Positions 5,573 through 12,559 of a DNA stretch of 14,199 nt are shown here, piece by piece (the first letter of the stretch is position 1; each line of letters starts with the position of its first letter). The notes beneath the pieces are model-generated. The model was given only the letters and a program-made list of their open reading frames with translations. It was not told the origin of the DNA and ran no database searches. The DNA comes from Clostridium sp. CAG:632 (GTDB lineage: Bacteria; Bacillota; Clostridia; Lachnospirales; Lachnospiraceae). A program made the position numbers and the translations under genes. The stretch is from positions 62,881 to 77,079 of the forward strand of contig HF991343.1 of the NCBI GenBank assembly GCA_000431515.1, in the 5' to 3' direction.

Positions 5573-5791
5573 CTATAACAAGTCTTTCAGGTTTTTGATT
5601 GCATCCGCCTGCCGGATTGCTTCCTTATTGGCATCTGTGATCTGCACATACAGCTCTTTCCGGTATACCGGAACGGATTTCGGTGCATTGATACCGACTT
5701 TCACCTGATCTCCTTTGATTTCCAGGATTGTGATTTCGATATCATTTCCAACTATAATCGATTCGCCTTGCTTTCTGGATAATGCTAACAT
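5573..5791 (-). CDS. csrA: Carbon storage regulator CsrA, translational repressor
   Basis: A 72-residue CsrA. It starts MLALSRKQGESI, and RNA-contacting L4, R6 and R44 (in VYRKEL) are present, as is N55 which in B. subtilis CsrA is required for FliW binding; the extra C-terminal helix (residues 55-72) of the FliW-regulated subclass is also there. A GTG at 5797 overlapping the fliW stop is in frame, but ATG 5791 fits the family start and lies at the right distance from AGGTGAG. It begins two bases after the fliW stop, so the two are translationally coupled. CsrA dimers bind GGA hairpins and block translation, here most likely of fliC and possibly of flaG and flgM, until FliW, released from flagellin, antagonises it. 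No terminator follows; readthrough into flaG is possible. Confidence 0.97.
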   Translation of the reverse strand: MLALSRKQGESIIVGNDIEITILEIKGDQVKVGINAPKSVPVYRKELYVQITDANKEAIRQADAIKNLKDLL

Positions 5792-5793
5792 AA

Positions 5794-6252
5794 TCACTCA
5801 CCTGCCTTTTTTTTCTGAATCGCTTCATATACATTAAATTTTGCTTCATAATCCGGATTCTCAACAATGATCTGCTCACCCTTACAGGTCCTTGAATTGA
5901 TTACGATTGGTGCCTTCATATTTGCAGTTACTCTTGTTACATCGGAAGATACGATCATAGTTAACAGCACTACTATATCTTCATCAGCCGGATTATCGAT
6001 CACTTCCAGCCACTCATCCTCGATCACCGGATTATACTCATCCAGAACGGCAAACGGTTCGATCACCGGCAATGCCAGATATGGGTCCTCCATAGACTGC
6101 AGCCAGCGGATCGCCGTATCAGAGCCACGTTCCTCATCGTAAATAATCGCAAATTTATGCTTGTCACTGATTCCAATGATACCATTCGGGAAATCTAATA
6201 CCTTATCATCGTCAATCGTTACTTCACCAAATAATCTCGTTTGTGCTACCAT
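5794..6252 (-). CDS. fliW: Flagellar assembly factor FliW, CsrA antagonist
   Basis: A 152-residue FliW of normal length: N-terminal TRLFGEVTIDDDKVLDFPNGIIG, central LALPVIEPFAVLDEYNPVI, and C-terminal MKAPIVINSRTCKGEQIIV, all family marks. FliW binds free flagellin; when flagellin leaves through the export gate, FliW binds CsrA allosterically and frees the flagellin mRNA. The C-terminal tail after residue 140 (VYEAIQKKKAGE) lacks a strongly acidic patch but the overall protein is acidic. ATG at 6252 follows GGAGAGG. The gene precedes csrA with stop and start almost touching, the usual arrangement in Firmicutes. The 61-base gap to flgL contains a 10-bp perfect palindrome CGGGATCCCG (6273-6282) with no T-run; I assign no role to it. 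Confidence 0.97.
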   Translation of the reverse strand: MVAQTRLFGEVTIDDDKVLDFPNGIIGISDKHKFAIIYDEERGSDTAIRWLQSMEDPYLALPVIEPFAVLDEYNPVIEDEWLEVIDNPADEDIVVLLTMIVSSDVTRVTANMKAPIVINSRTCKGEQIIVENPDYEAKFNVYEAIQKKKAGE

Positions 6253-6313
6253 ATAACCTCTCCTTTACTATCCGGGATCCCGTTTCTGTGTATGCCCTTC
6301 TTCCATCTGCTCC

Positions 6314-7822
6314 TTACAGGAAATCCAACAGCGTCTTCTGAAGAACATTACCCGTTACCTGTAATGCGGCATTATAGATAACAGCTGCGGATGAAAATTC
6401 AATCGCCTTATCTTCATAATCTACCTCTTCGTTGGATGACATCAATTCCGTAAAGTTTGTATACTGCTCCGAAACACGGGCTGCAATCATATCAAGCTTC
6501 GACGTCCTTGCACCGGAATCCGACTGTAATGATGTGACATCCGTCTGGAAGTTCTGGAAGACGGAAATATGCTGATTAAACAGGGTCCGCATCTCCTGAT
6601 TTTTCATCTTTACTTCATTCTCGGTATCCGAGATCATGTAATTCAACTGTTTTATTGCCGTTGTATCATTGGAATATTTCGGATTGGTCAGCATTCCCTT
6701 TAATTCAGCCAACCGTGACTCAGCATCCGCAACCTCTTCCACTTTATCTGCCAATTCATCAATCGACCGTCCTATGTCATGTGTGATCAGATCCCGGCCA
6801 AGCGTATTTACTCGAATCTTCTGATTAAAATTAACCTCATATTCTATGTTCTGATCTTCATCCGTAATCTCAAAGTCTACCGTTTCTCCGGTTGCCTTAT
6901 TCGTCTGTACACAGTTGAAATAATGCTCCGGTCGCAGATCATTTGCCTTAAAGTCTTCCTTTGTATAGGTAATCGATATATCCTCTGTATTCTGCAGCTT
7001 CGTATAAGTATTCTTACCAAACACGATCTCACCGGTCTCAGGAATGTAACGCACCTCGTTATCACCGACATTCTTATAATAATCTGTACGCTGTGTGCTG
7101 TCCAGAGTTCTTGTTACGGTAAGCTTCTGCTGCACGCCTGTCTCGTCTACATAGGTAATAACAGGTGTCTTCGTTTCATCCAGAGAGTCATATCCAAGCC
7201 GCAGACGATATGACGTCTGTTGTTCCGGATAGGATGCCGTTCCATATGTTTTGTTTCCATTTAAATATTGATCCAGATCTGCAGGATCGACCGCATTTAC
7301 GGTTGCCGTCTTCACATCAATATCGCTCTTATCCAGCTTCTCTGTAATCTGATAAGAATATTTTGTGGCGTCACTATCTGTAAAGATCAGACTGGTATCT
7401 GTCTTATATCCGGAGAAAATATAACGTCCAGCATAGGTAGTGTTTCCTTCTGAATAGATCATATCCTTATAAGCCCGGATTGTTTCTGCGATTGCCGAAC
7501 GGTTATCGTTATTAAACGAATCCGTCGCTCCCTGCGTGCAATATCCGGACATATATTCAACATAGTTGGAAATACTGGTAATGGAGTTCTCTGTCAGCTC
7601 CATCCAGGAGTTCGCATCCTTAATATTCTTCTGCTTATACTGCTGCAGCTGGCTGACTGTGTTTCTGAGTTTTAAAGCACGGACCGCTACGACCGGATCC
7701 TCGCTGGCCCGCTGGATCTTCTGTCCGGTTGTCAGCTGCTGAATTAAGGTATCTACTTTATTGGTACTTGTCTGCAGATTTCTCAATGAGTTATTACTCA
7801 TCATCTGATTGGTTACTCGCAT
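6314..7822 (-). CDS. flgL: Hook-filament junction protein FlgL (HAP3)
   Basis: A 502-residue FlgL, the second junction protein that links FlgK to the first flagellin. The flagellin-like N-terminal helix domain is clear (MRVTNQMMSNNSLRNLQ, LTTGQKIQRASEDPVVAVRAL, residues 1-140, ending with the family's AGRYIFSGYKTDT), as is the C-terminal helix (EVDYEDKAIEFSSAAVIYNAAL, TLLDFL). Between them about 200 residues (150-350) of beta-rich, Thr/Asp-rich sequence make it much longer than the roughly 300 residues of B. subtilis or enteric FlgL; this should be a surface-exposed domain. It contains two cysteines (in SGYCTQ and YFNCVQ). ATG at 7822 follows AGGAGG. It is 24 bases after the second flgK in the same operon. 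Confidence 0.95.
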   Translation of the reverse strand: MRVTNQMMSNNSLRNLQTSTNKVDTLIQQLTTGQKIQRASEDPVVAVRALKLRNTVSQLQQYKQKNIKDANSWMELTENSITSISNYVEYMSGYCTQGATDSFNNDNRSAIAETIRAYKDMIYSEGNTTYAGRYIFSGYKTDTSLIFTDSDATKYSYQITEKLDKSDIDVKTATVNAVDPADLDQYLNGNKTYGTASYPEQQTSYRLRLGYDSLDETKTPVITYVDETGVQQKLTVTRTLDSTQRTDYYKNVGDNEVRYIPETGEIVFGKNTYTKLQNTEDISITYTKEDFKANDLRPEHYFNCVQTNKATGETVDFEITDEDQNIEYEVNFNQKIRVNTLGRDLITHDIGRSIDELADKVEEVADAESRLAELKGMLTNPKYSNDTTAIKQLNYMISDTENEVKMKNQEMRTLFNQHISVFQNFQTDVTSLQSDSGARTSKLDMIAARVSEQYTNFTELMSSNEEVDYEDKAIEFSSAAVIYNAALQVTGNVLQKTLLDFL

Positions 7823-7846
7823 CTTCTATTCCTCCTGTCCGATCTC

Positions 7847-9721
7847 TTATACGCCTGTTCCGTTAATCAGCTTATCATAGATCTCATCCAGAACTGACAT
7901 CACCTTACACGAAAGGTTATAACCGTTCTGCTGAATGATCAGATTGGAGGCCTCCTCATTGGAATCCACACTGGACTCAGACAGTCGCTGCTGATTAATG
8001 CTATATACTATGTTATCCTGATGCTGGGAAGATATCTTACATTTCTTCGTCTGGACACCGATGTTTGAAATCAGTGATTCCAGATATTGGCTCGGACTTC
8101 CCTGCTTAAATATATCGGTATTGGTAAGGCTATCCTGAATCTTATGAAGAATAGCACAATCCTCCACATTGCCCTGCTCAATTGCCCGTTTATCGGATAC
8201 AACCACCTTGTTCGGGTCCTTCATGACATCATCATGGATGCTCCAGTTCAAAGCAGTCAGCCGATAATAAGAAGCTTTCTTAGACTGAAAAGATGTATTT
8301 CCGGTTGTTCCTGACAGATCCATACTTTTACCGTCTACATTTAAAGCATTCAGCATATCCAGCCCCTGTTTTCCATCCGCATCCACGCCGGAGCTGCACA
8401 GATCATTGATGTATCTGGAGAACGTCCGGACAAACTCATTTAACTTACTCATACAATACGGAACGCCCTGAAAGTCCACATTTTTACCAACCCGTGCGGT
8501 TACACCGGTATTAATATCTGCCGGATTCGCTGCCACTCTGGTTGTGCCATCCGCTGCCAGCACCTGCAGATTCTGGAAGGTATAACCGGTAATCTCCCCG
8601 GTTGTATTATCATATTCCGCAGTAAAATTATCATAATAATAGTCTTTTCCGCCAATCGTGATCTTGCCTTCATCCGCTACATTTAATGTATTTAACGTAA
8701 ACGCCTTGTCTGTTGTCATCGTCACATATGGACCTTCTGCATTAAAACCGGATGCTGTCGACTCCCCTACAAATCCGTTGTTATTGTTACCATCCCTGAC
8801 AGCTACCAGACCTGCGAGCTTTCCGGTCAGGCTGGAACTAACAATGTCAAACTCATCGCCCGGTGTTCCGTCTGCATTCTTCCATGCCAGCTCATATAAT
8901 CCATCAATATCTGTCTCGTTTACTTTTTCATCCCGCGGAACTACCATTAATTGCCGGCACTGGAGATCATCCAACAGCATTTCTCCATTGATACGCACCA
9001 CAAACCTGGTTGCTCCGGAATCATGTCCATCTTCCGCCAGAATCGGTATCTCTTCTGTGGATACATTTACCAGCTCCGATAATTTATCCACTAGCACCAT
9101 TCTCTGATCCCGCAGATCATTGGCATTTCCGGAACGCAGCTCGATATTGTTGATCTGGTCATTTAACGTAAACAGTTCTTTCGCAATCGAATTGATCTCG
9201 CCCACCCGGACTGATATCTCATCATTTAAGCTGCGCTGTGTAATCTGCAAATTATTGGAGATCTCATTGAATAATTCTGTATAGCTTTTAAAGTCATTTG
9301 CATACTGTACCCGCGTTGTTGCACTGGATGGATTGTCTGCCAGATCTTTCATGGCATTCTGGAGCTCCGTTAACAATGATGTATATCCGGTCTTGGAGTT
9401 CATTTCATTAAAATATGTCTCTATTTCATATGTATAATCATATTTGGTTGAATATTCTCCACCTAACGCGTTACTGTTCCAATATTTCACATCATAATAG
9501 GAATTCCGGATCTGCTTAATATCTGTAACCGAGACACCGGTTCCCTGCATGCCGGCCGAGTTGTTCAGCCGTAGTGCCGAAGATGCTTTTCCGATTACTT
9601 CCTGTCTGGAATAGCCTTTCGTTTTCGCATTGGAAATATTATGTGCGGTTGTATTTAATGATGCCTGATAATAATTCAGGCCGGATCTTGTTGTATTCAG
9701 TCCTAAAAATGTTGACGGCAT
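7847..9721 (-). CDS. FlgK-family hook-associated protein, second (divergent) paralog
   Basis: A 624-residue FlgK-type protein. The rod/hook N-terminal motif is present (FLGLNTTRSGLNYYQASLNTTAHNISNA, then TKGYSRQEV, residues 5-43), the second FlgK helix region follows (RVQYANDFKSYTELFNEISNN, about 138-160), and the C terminus ends with EEASNLIIQQNGYNLSCKVMSVLDEIYDKLI. The central part (about 230-450) is variable. It differs from the paralog just upstream in its N-terminal sequence, in its C-terminal motif (NGYNLSCKV instead of HAYNASSRY) and in having six cysteines, an unusual number for an external axial protein. The start ATG 9721 follows AAAAGGA with a rather long spacing, suggesting weaker initiation. 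It could form part of the hook-filament junction together with the first FlgK or replace it under some condition; which one is the functional HAP1 cannot be decided here. Confidence 0.9.
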   Translation of the reverse strand: MPSTFLGLNTTRSGLNYYQASLNTTAHNISNAKTKGYSRQEVIGKASSALRLNNSAGMQGTGVSVTDIKQIRNSYYDVKYWNSNALGGEYSTKYDYTYEIETYFNEMNSKTGYTSLLTELQNAMKDLADNPSSATTRVQYANDFKSYTELFNEISNNLQITQRSLNDEISVRVGEINSIAKELFTLNDQINNIELRSGNANDLRDQRMVLVDKLSELVNVSTEEIPILAEDGHDSGATRFVVRINGEMLLDDLQCRQLMVVPRDEKVNETDIDGLYELAWKNADGTPGDEFDIVSSSLTGKLAGLVAVRDGNNNNGFVGESTASGFNAEGPYVTMTTDKAFTLNTLNVADEGKITIGGKDYYYDNFTAEYDNTTGEITGYTFQNLQVLAADGTTRVAANPADINTGVTARVGKNVDFQGVPYCMSKLNEFVRTFSRYINDLCSSGVDADGKQGLDMLNALNVDGKSMDLSGTTGNTSFQSKKASYYRLTALNWSIHDDVMKDPNKVVVSDKRAIEQGNVEDCAILHKIQDSLTNTDIFKQGSPSQYLESLISNIGVQTKKCKISSQHQDNIVYSINQQRLSESSVDSNEEASNLIIQQNGYNLSCKVMSVLDEIYDKLINGTGV

Positions 9722-9757
9722 TTTTTCACATCCTTTTCTTCCGGAATTCTAATCCTG

Positions 9758-11485
9758 CTATCCCAGTTTTTCTATAATATGCTGTATCATCTCAGACACC
9801 ACTGTAATATATCTGGATGAAGCGTTATATGCATGCTGATACTTGATCAGGTTGGTCAGTTCATCATCCGACGAAACTCCCACAACCTCCTGCCGCTGGT
9901 TGTTAACCTCATTCACCAGTCCTGCCTGCTTATCAGCAACCGATGTATATGTATATCCTTTATTTGCAAAGTCACCGACCATAGCCGAATAATAATTATT
10001 ATAATTATTCATCACCAGCGTATTGGGATCCAGAGTTGAAAAATTCTTGTTCCAAAGCTCCAGCAGTTGATTGGCAATCTCCTGATATTCCTCTCCGCTT
10101 ACCGTTGTCAGCGGAAGCAGGGACGGATTCTTCACCAGTGCATCGTTCACCTCAATCTGTCCCAGTGTATACAGCGAATAGTAATTATCTGCGTCTTCTT
10201 CATTATATACCTGAAATGTACCTGTCTTCGTCTGACCGTTCTCATCGGTATATGTAATCGTCTGTGTCCGATACCGTTCTGTGCCTTTCCGGGTAAACAG
10301 CTCTGTGCCCTGTATCTCGTTTCCTTCACCATACCCCTTGCCGGCCTTATCCGTATCCAGTACCTGATAGGCATTTCCATTCACATCCGTGATCGTTTTA
10401 TTCGGGCATAACACATTATTGATCTCCGTCACCATTCCATGGATCAGGTTGTCAAACTGTGAAATCAGGCTCGCCACATCCCGGTTACTGAGTGAACGGT
10501 TATATTCATCCAGCGCCACCTGATAATCCGCTTCTGTCGGATACTGCTCCCGGAACGGAATATCCGTATAATCCGGTGTATAGTCTCCGCGTGCGGAAAG
10601 CATACCCTTCAATGAGCCGGCGTCTGTATTATCCCCTTCCACAATCGTTCTTCTCAGGTTAAATACTTCACTGTCATCTGCCTTCCAATATACCGTCAGC
10701 AGATCGGATCCGGCCTCTACCGGTCTGGTTCCCATTTCAAATATCCGATCCTCCGCTACCAGCAGATGTTCCTCGGCATATACATTGACAATTCCATTCG
10801 ACTGTTCCTTTATGTCAATCGAAACCAGCTTTGACAGCTCATCCAATGCCAGATTTCTGGCATCTCTGTAGTCGTTTGCCGCTTCTATATTTCCTGCTTC
10901 GCATTTTAAAACCTGTTCATTCAGATCATAAATCTGCTTTGCCAGCTTATTGATCTGATTGGTTTTATCCTGAATCTCTGCATTCAGGTTCTTCTGATAA
11001 CTCACCAGCTGGGAATATATCTCATTCGCCCGGTCAACAAAGGCTCCTGCGGTTGAAACCAGTGCAGTTCTTTCTACCATTCCGTTCGGTGTCTTCTGAA
11101 CCTCCTGCACCGCATTCCATAGATTCTTCATATATTCCTGGAAGGTGCTGCCCTCCGTTTCACCAAAATACTCTCCAACCTCAGCTATGATGCCACTCTT
11201 GGTCTCATAATAATTCTGGCGGCTGGTCTGAAGACGAAACTTCTGATCCAGATATTTGTCTCGTGTGGTTCTGGTCTCCTCTACTCTGGTTCCCAGTCCG
11301 GTCTGGTTCACTCCAACCTTCGTATATCCAAGCTTCTGATAAGCAAGATCCGTAAGGACTACCTGCTGTCTGGAATATCCGGCAGTGTTCAGATTTGTCA
11401 GATTGTGTGCAGTTGTATTAATGGCATTCTGATGTGCCTGTAATCCGGAGGTACCGATGTACATCCTTCCCATAGTTCCTGACAT
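9758..11485 (-). CDS. flgK: Hook-filament junction protein FlgK (HAP1)
   Basis: A 575-residue FlgK and the more canonical of two tandem paralogs. It has the axial N-terminal motif (YIGTSGLQAHQNAINTTAHN then NTAGYSRQQV), the helix LVSTAGAFVDRANEIYSQLVSYQ near 120-145, LNAEIQDKTNQINKLAKQI following, and the C-terminal D0 helix SSDDELTNLIKYQHAYNASSRYITVVSEM. FlgK is exported after hook completion and forms the first junction ring on the hook tip. ATG at 11485 follows AAGGAG with eight-base spacing. It is 12 bases after flgN, its probable chaperone, and 36 bases ahead of the second paralog. It contains two cysteines. Confidence 0.95.
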   Translation of the reverse strand: MSGTMGRMYIGTSGLQAHQNAINTTAHNLTNLNTAGYSRQQVVLTDLAYQKLGYTKVGVNQTGLGTRVEETRTTRDKYLDQKFRLQTSRQNYYETKSGIIAEVGEYFGETEGSTFQEYMKNLWNAVQEVQKTPNGMVERTALVSTAGAFVDRANEIYSQLVSYQKNLNAEIQDKTNQINKLAKQIYDLNEQVLKCEAGNIEAANDYRDARNLALDELSKLVSIDIKEQSNGIVNVYAEEHLLVAEDRIFEMGTRPVEAGSDLLTVYWKADDSEVFNLRRTIVEGDNTDAGSLKGMLSARGDYTPDYTDIPFREQYPTEADYQVALDEYNRSLSNRDVASLISQFDNLIHGMVTEINNVLCPNKTITDVNGNAYQVLDTDKAGKGYGEGNEIQGTELFTRKGTERYRTQTITYTDENGQTKTGTFQVYNEEDADNYYSLYTLGQIEVNDALVKNPSLLPLTTVSGEEYQEIANQLLELWNKNFSTLDPNTLVMNNYNNYYSAMVGDFANKGYTYTSVADKQAGLVNEVNNQRQEVVGVSSDDELTNLIKYQHAYNASSRYITVVSEMIQHIIEKLG

Positions 11486-11497
11486 TTCTTCATCTCC

Positions 11498-12013
11498 TTA
11501 GCTCTTGCTGTCAAACTGTCTGTGTTCAATCCCTAACATATCACCGCTGTAAGACTTCTTATCATAATTCGCCGTCTCCGGTGCCTGCCCTGCCGTCTGA
11601 AGTACATTGATGTTGAACTCCGTCATTTCAAGTGCATTCTCCAGTAATTCACGGTCATGGGCATTCGTCTGCTGAAGTCTCAGTACAACCGTGCGAAGCC
11701 GCCGGTGCAGCTCACTTAACGGCCGGCTGAACTCCGGCTGTTTCTCCATAATGCGGACAATATCAGCAATGGTCATTGTTTTCGGATTCTGATTCAAAAC
11801 CACGGCAATATTATTCACGATATTCTGTCTCTTCTTCTCCAAGATCAGAATATCATCCACTACATTCTGTTCATGCTCTGTAATCTTCTGCAAAGCCTCA
11901 ATATCGCCTTTTACAATTGTCTCTGTCTTCCTGTCTGAAACCTGATCGAGTGCTTCATATATCTCACACTCCTGTTCCATCACCTGAATCAATTCTTCAA
12001 TCAAACTAGCCAT
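11498..12013 (-). CDS. flgN: Flagellar export chaperone FlgN
   Basis: A 171-residue FlgN, the cytoplasmic chaperone for FlgK and FlgL. Family marks are an N-terminal helix LIEELIQVMEQECEIYEALDQVSDRKTETIVKGD with the typical L-x-x-I-x-x-x-E-x-x-x-Y/L-x-x-L pattern, the second helix ITEHEQNVVDDILILEKKRQNIV, and the C-terminal NYDKKSY motif (148-154) common to Firmicute FlgN. The sequence is helical and charged with no membrane segment. ATG at 12013 has only a modest AAAGGA upstream. It lies between flgM and flgK, the standard location, 28 bases after flgM. Confidence 0.93.
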   Translation of the reverse strand: MASLIEELIQVMEQECEIYEALDQVSDRKTETIVKGDIEALQKITEHEQNVVDDILILEKKRQNIVNNIAVVLNQNPKTMTIADIVRIMEKQPEFSRPLSELHRRLRTVVLRLQQTNAHDRELLENALEMTEFNINVLQTAGQAPETANYDKKSYSGDMLGIEHRQFDSKS

Positions 12014-12041
12014 GCTGATCTTTAATCCTTTCTCCTAACAG

Positions 12042-12329
12042 TTAAATTCCCCGGTTATTATATGCGGAAACCAGCTTCTCAGCAAAGCTTTCATTGCTGA
12101 CCTCATAGGTTCCGTTCTGGATAGCAGTCTTGATCGCATCTACCTTTTCCTTACGCACATCCGGTGTCTTTGCAAGGGCTGCCTTCGCGATCTGCATATC
12201 CTTACCGATAGAAGAAAATGATACCTGATCCATGGTACCTGTACTGCCGATATTACCGGTGTGTCCGGTCTTTTTAGACTTTCCTACACCATACATCTGA
12301 CTGATCTGGTTATAAGCATCTATACGCAT
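12042..12329 (-). CDS. flgM: Anti-sigma-28 factor FlgM
   Basis: A 95-residue FlgM. The N terminus MRIDAYNQISQMY is the family's typical M-x-I-x-x-x-x-x-I opening, a Gly/Ser/Thr/Lys-rich disordered stretch (20-38) follows, and the C-terminal sigma-binding helices are visible (SFSSIGKDMQIAKAALAK, VRKEKVDAIKTAIQNGTYEV, FAEKLVSAY). FlgM holds sigma-28 inactive until the hook is complete and FlgM is exported. A GTG three codons upstream (12338) is in frame but is too close to the GGAGG; I chose ATG 12329 because AAGGTGG sits five bases before it and it gives the family start. It is the first gene of the flgM-flgN-flgK-flgK-flgL-fliW-csrA unit and is transcribed by the sigma factor it inhibits. Confidence 0.96.
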   Translation of the reverse strand: MRIDAYNQISQMYGVGKSKKTGHTGNIGSTGTMDQVSFSSIGKDMQIAKAALAKTPDVRKEKVDAIKTAIQNGTYEVSNESFAEKLVSAYNNRGI

Positions 12330-12338
12330 AATAGCCAC

Positions 12339-12352
12339 CTTCCTCCTTGAAA
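12339..12352 (-). promoter_or_regulatory. flgM Shine-Dalgarno with CsrA-type motif
   Basis: On the minus strand TTTC-AAGGAG-GAAG places CAAGGAGG (12342-12349), a full CANGGANG match, over the first flgM Shine-Dalgarno. The stem is weak: three Watson-Crick pairs and one G-T wobble. It is the same octamer as at the fliC Shine-Dalgarno, but because it largely coincides with an ideal ribosome site it could be coincidence. Confidence 0.35.
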
Positions 12353-12372
12353 TTCATTCTTCTATACAATAT

Positions 12373-12399
12373 GTATCGTCATTTTCTTTATTTTCTTTA
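12373..12399 (-). promoter_or_regulatory. sigma-28 promoter of the flgM operon
   Basis: On the minus strand TAAA (12396-12399), exactly 15 bases, then GACGATAC (12373-12380), close to the sigma-28 consensus TAAA-N15-GCCGATAT/A. Expected start is near 12366, 37 bases before the ATG. It lies immediately after the terminator of the upstream symporter gene, so it is the natural start of the operon. Confidence 0.85.
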
Positions 12400-12410
12400 G
12401 CCTCATATTA

Positions 12411-12482
12411 TAAAAAAAACACCTGCAGTCTCTGATATCCTCCCTGTCCGTTTGACAGAGGTATATCATTACCACAGGTGTT
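12411..12482 (-). terminator. Terminator of the symporter gene, long branched stem
   Basis: On the minus strand the 8-bp stem AACACCTG/CAGGTGTT (12418-12425 with 12475-12482) overlaps and is followed by a run of eight T (12412-12419). Inside lies a second helix, GATAT/ATATC with CCT/AGG and CTGTC/GACAG closing a CGTTT loop. The total of about 65 bases is much longer than a simple terminator hairpin. On the plus strand the stem is followed by a T-rich stretch, but there is no plus-strand gene to terminate. Confidence 0.82.
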
Positions 12483-12500
12483 CCGTTTTTATTTTGTTTC

Positions 12501-12556
12501 CGTTTGTTTTTCTCTATTTGTTTTTTTCTATTTGTTTTTCTTTATTTGTTTCTCTG
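12501..12556. repeat. Four tandem 14-bp T-rich repeats
   Basis: Four consecutive 14-bp units with period exactly 14: cgtttgtttttctc, tatttgtttttttc, tatttgtttttctt and tatttgtttctctg. A further partial copy (tttgtttc) precedes them. They fill the space between the symporter stop codon and its terminator, so they are transcribed as an A-rich 3' untranslated segment. No function is known to me; slippage-prone variation in copy number is plausible. Confidence 0.85.
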
Positions 12557-12559
12557 TGA

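Noticed and set aside
6268..6306. Twelve-codon ORF with a nearby AGGAG between flgL and fliW (possible leader peptide)
   Set aside because: The AGGAG is only about three bases from the ATG, too close for efficient initiation, and the peptide has no run of rare or regulatory codons. It ends right before the fliW ribosome site, so a coupling role is conceivable, but evidence is insufficient.
12501..12556. T-rich repeats considered as a CRISPR-like array
   Set aside because: Units are 14 bp with no spacers between them and no cas genes are present.
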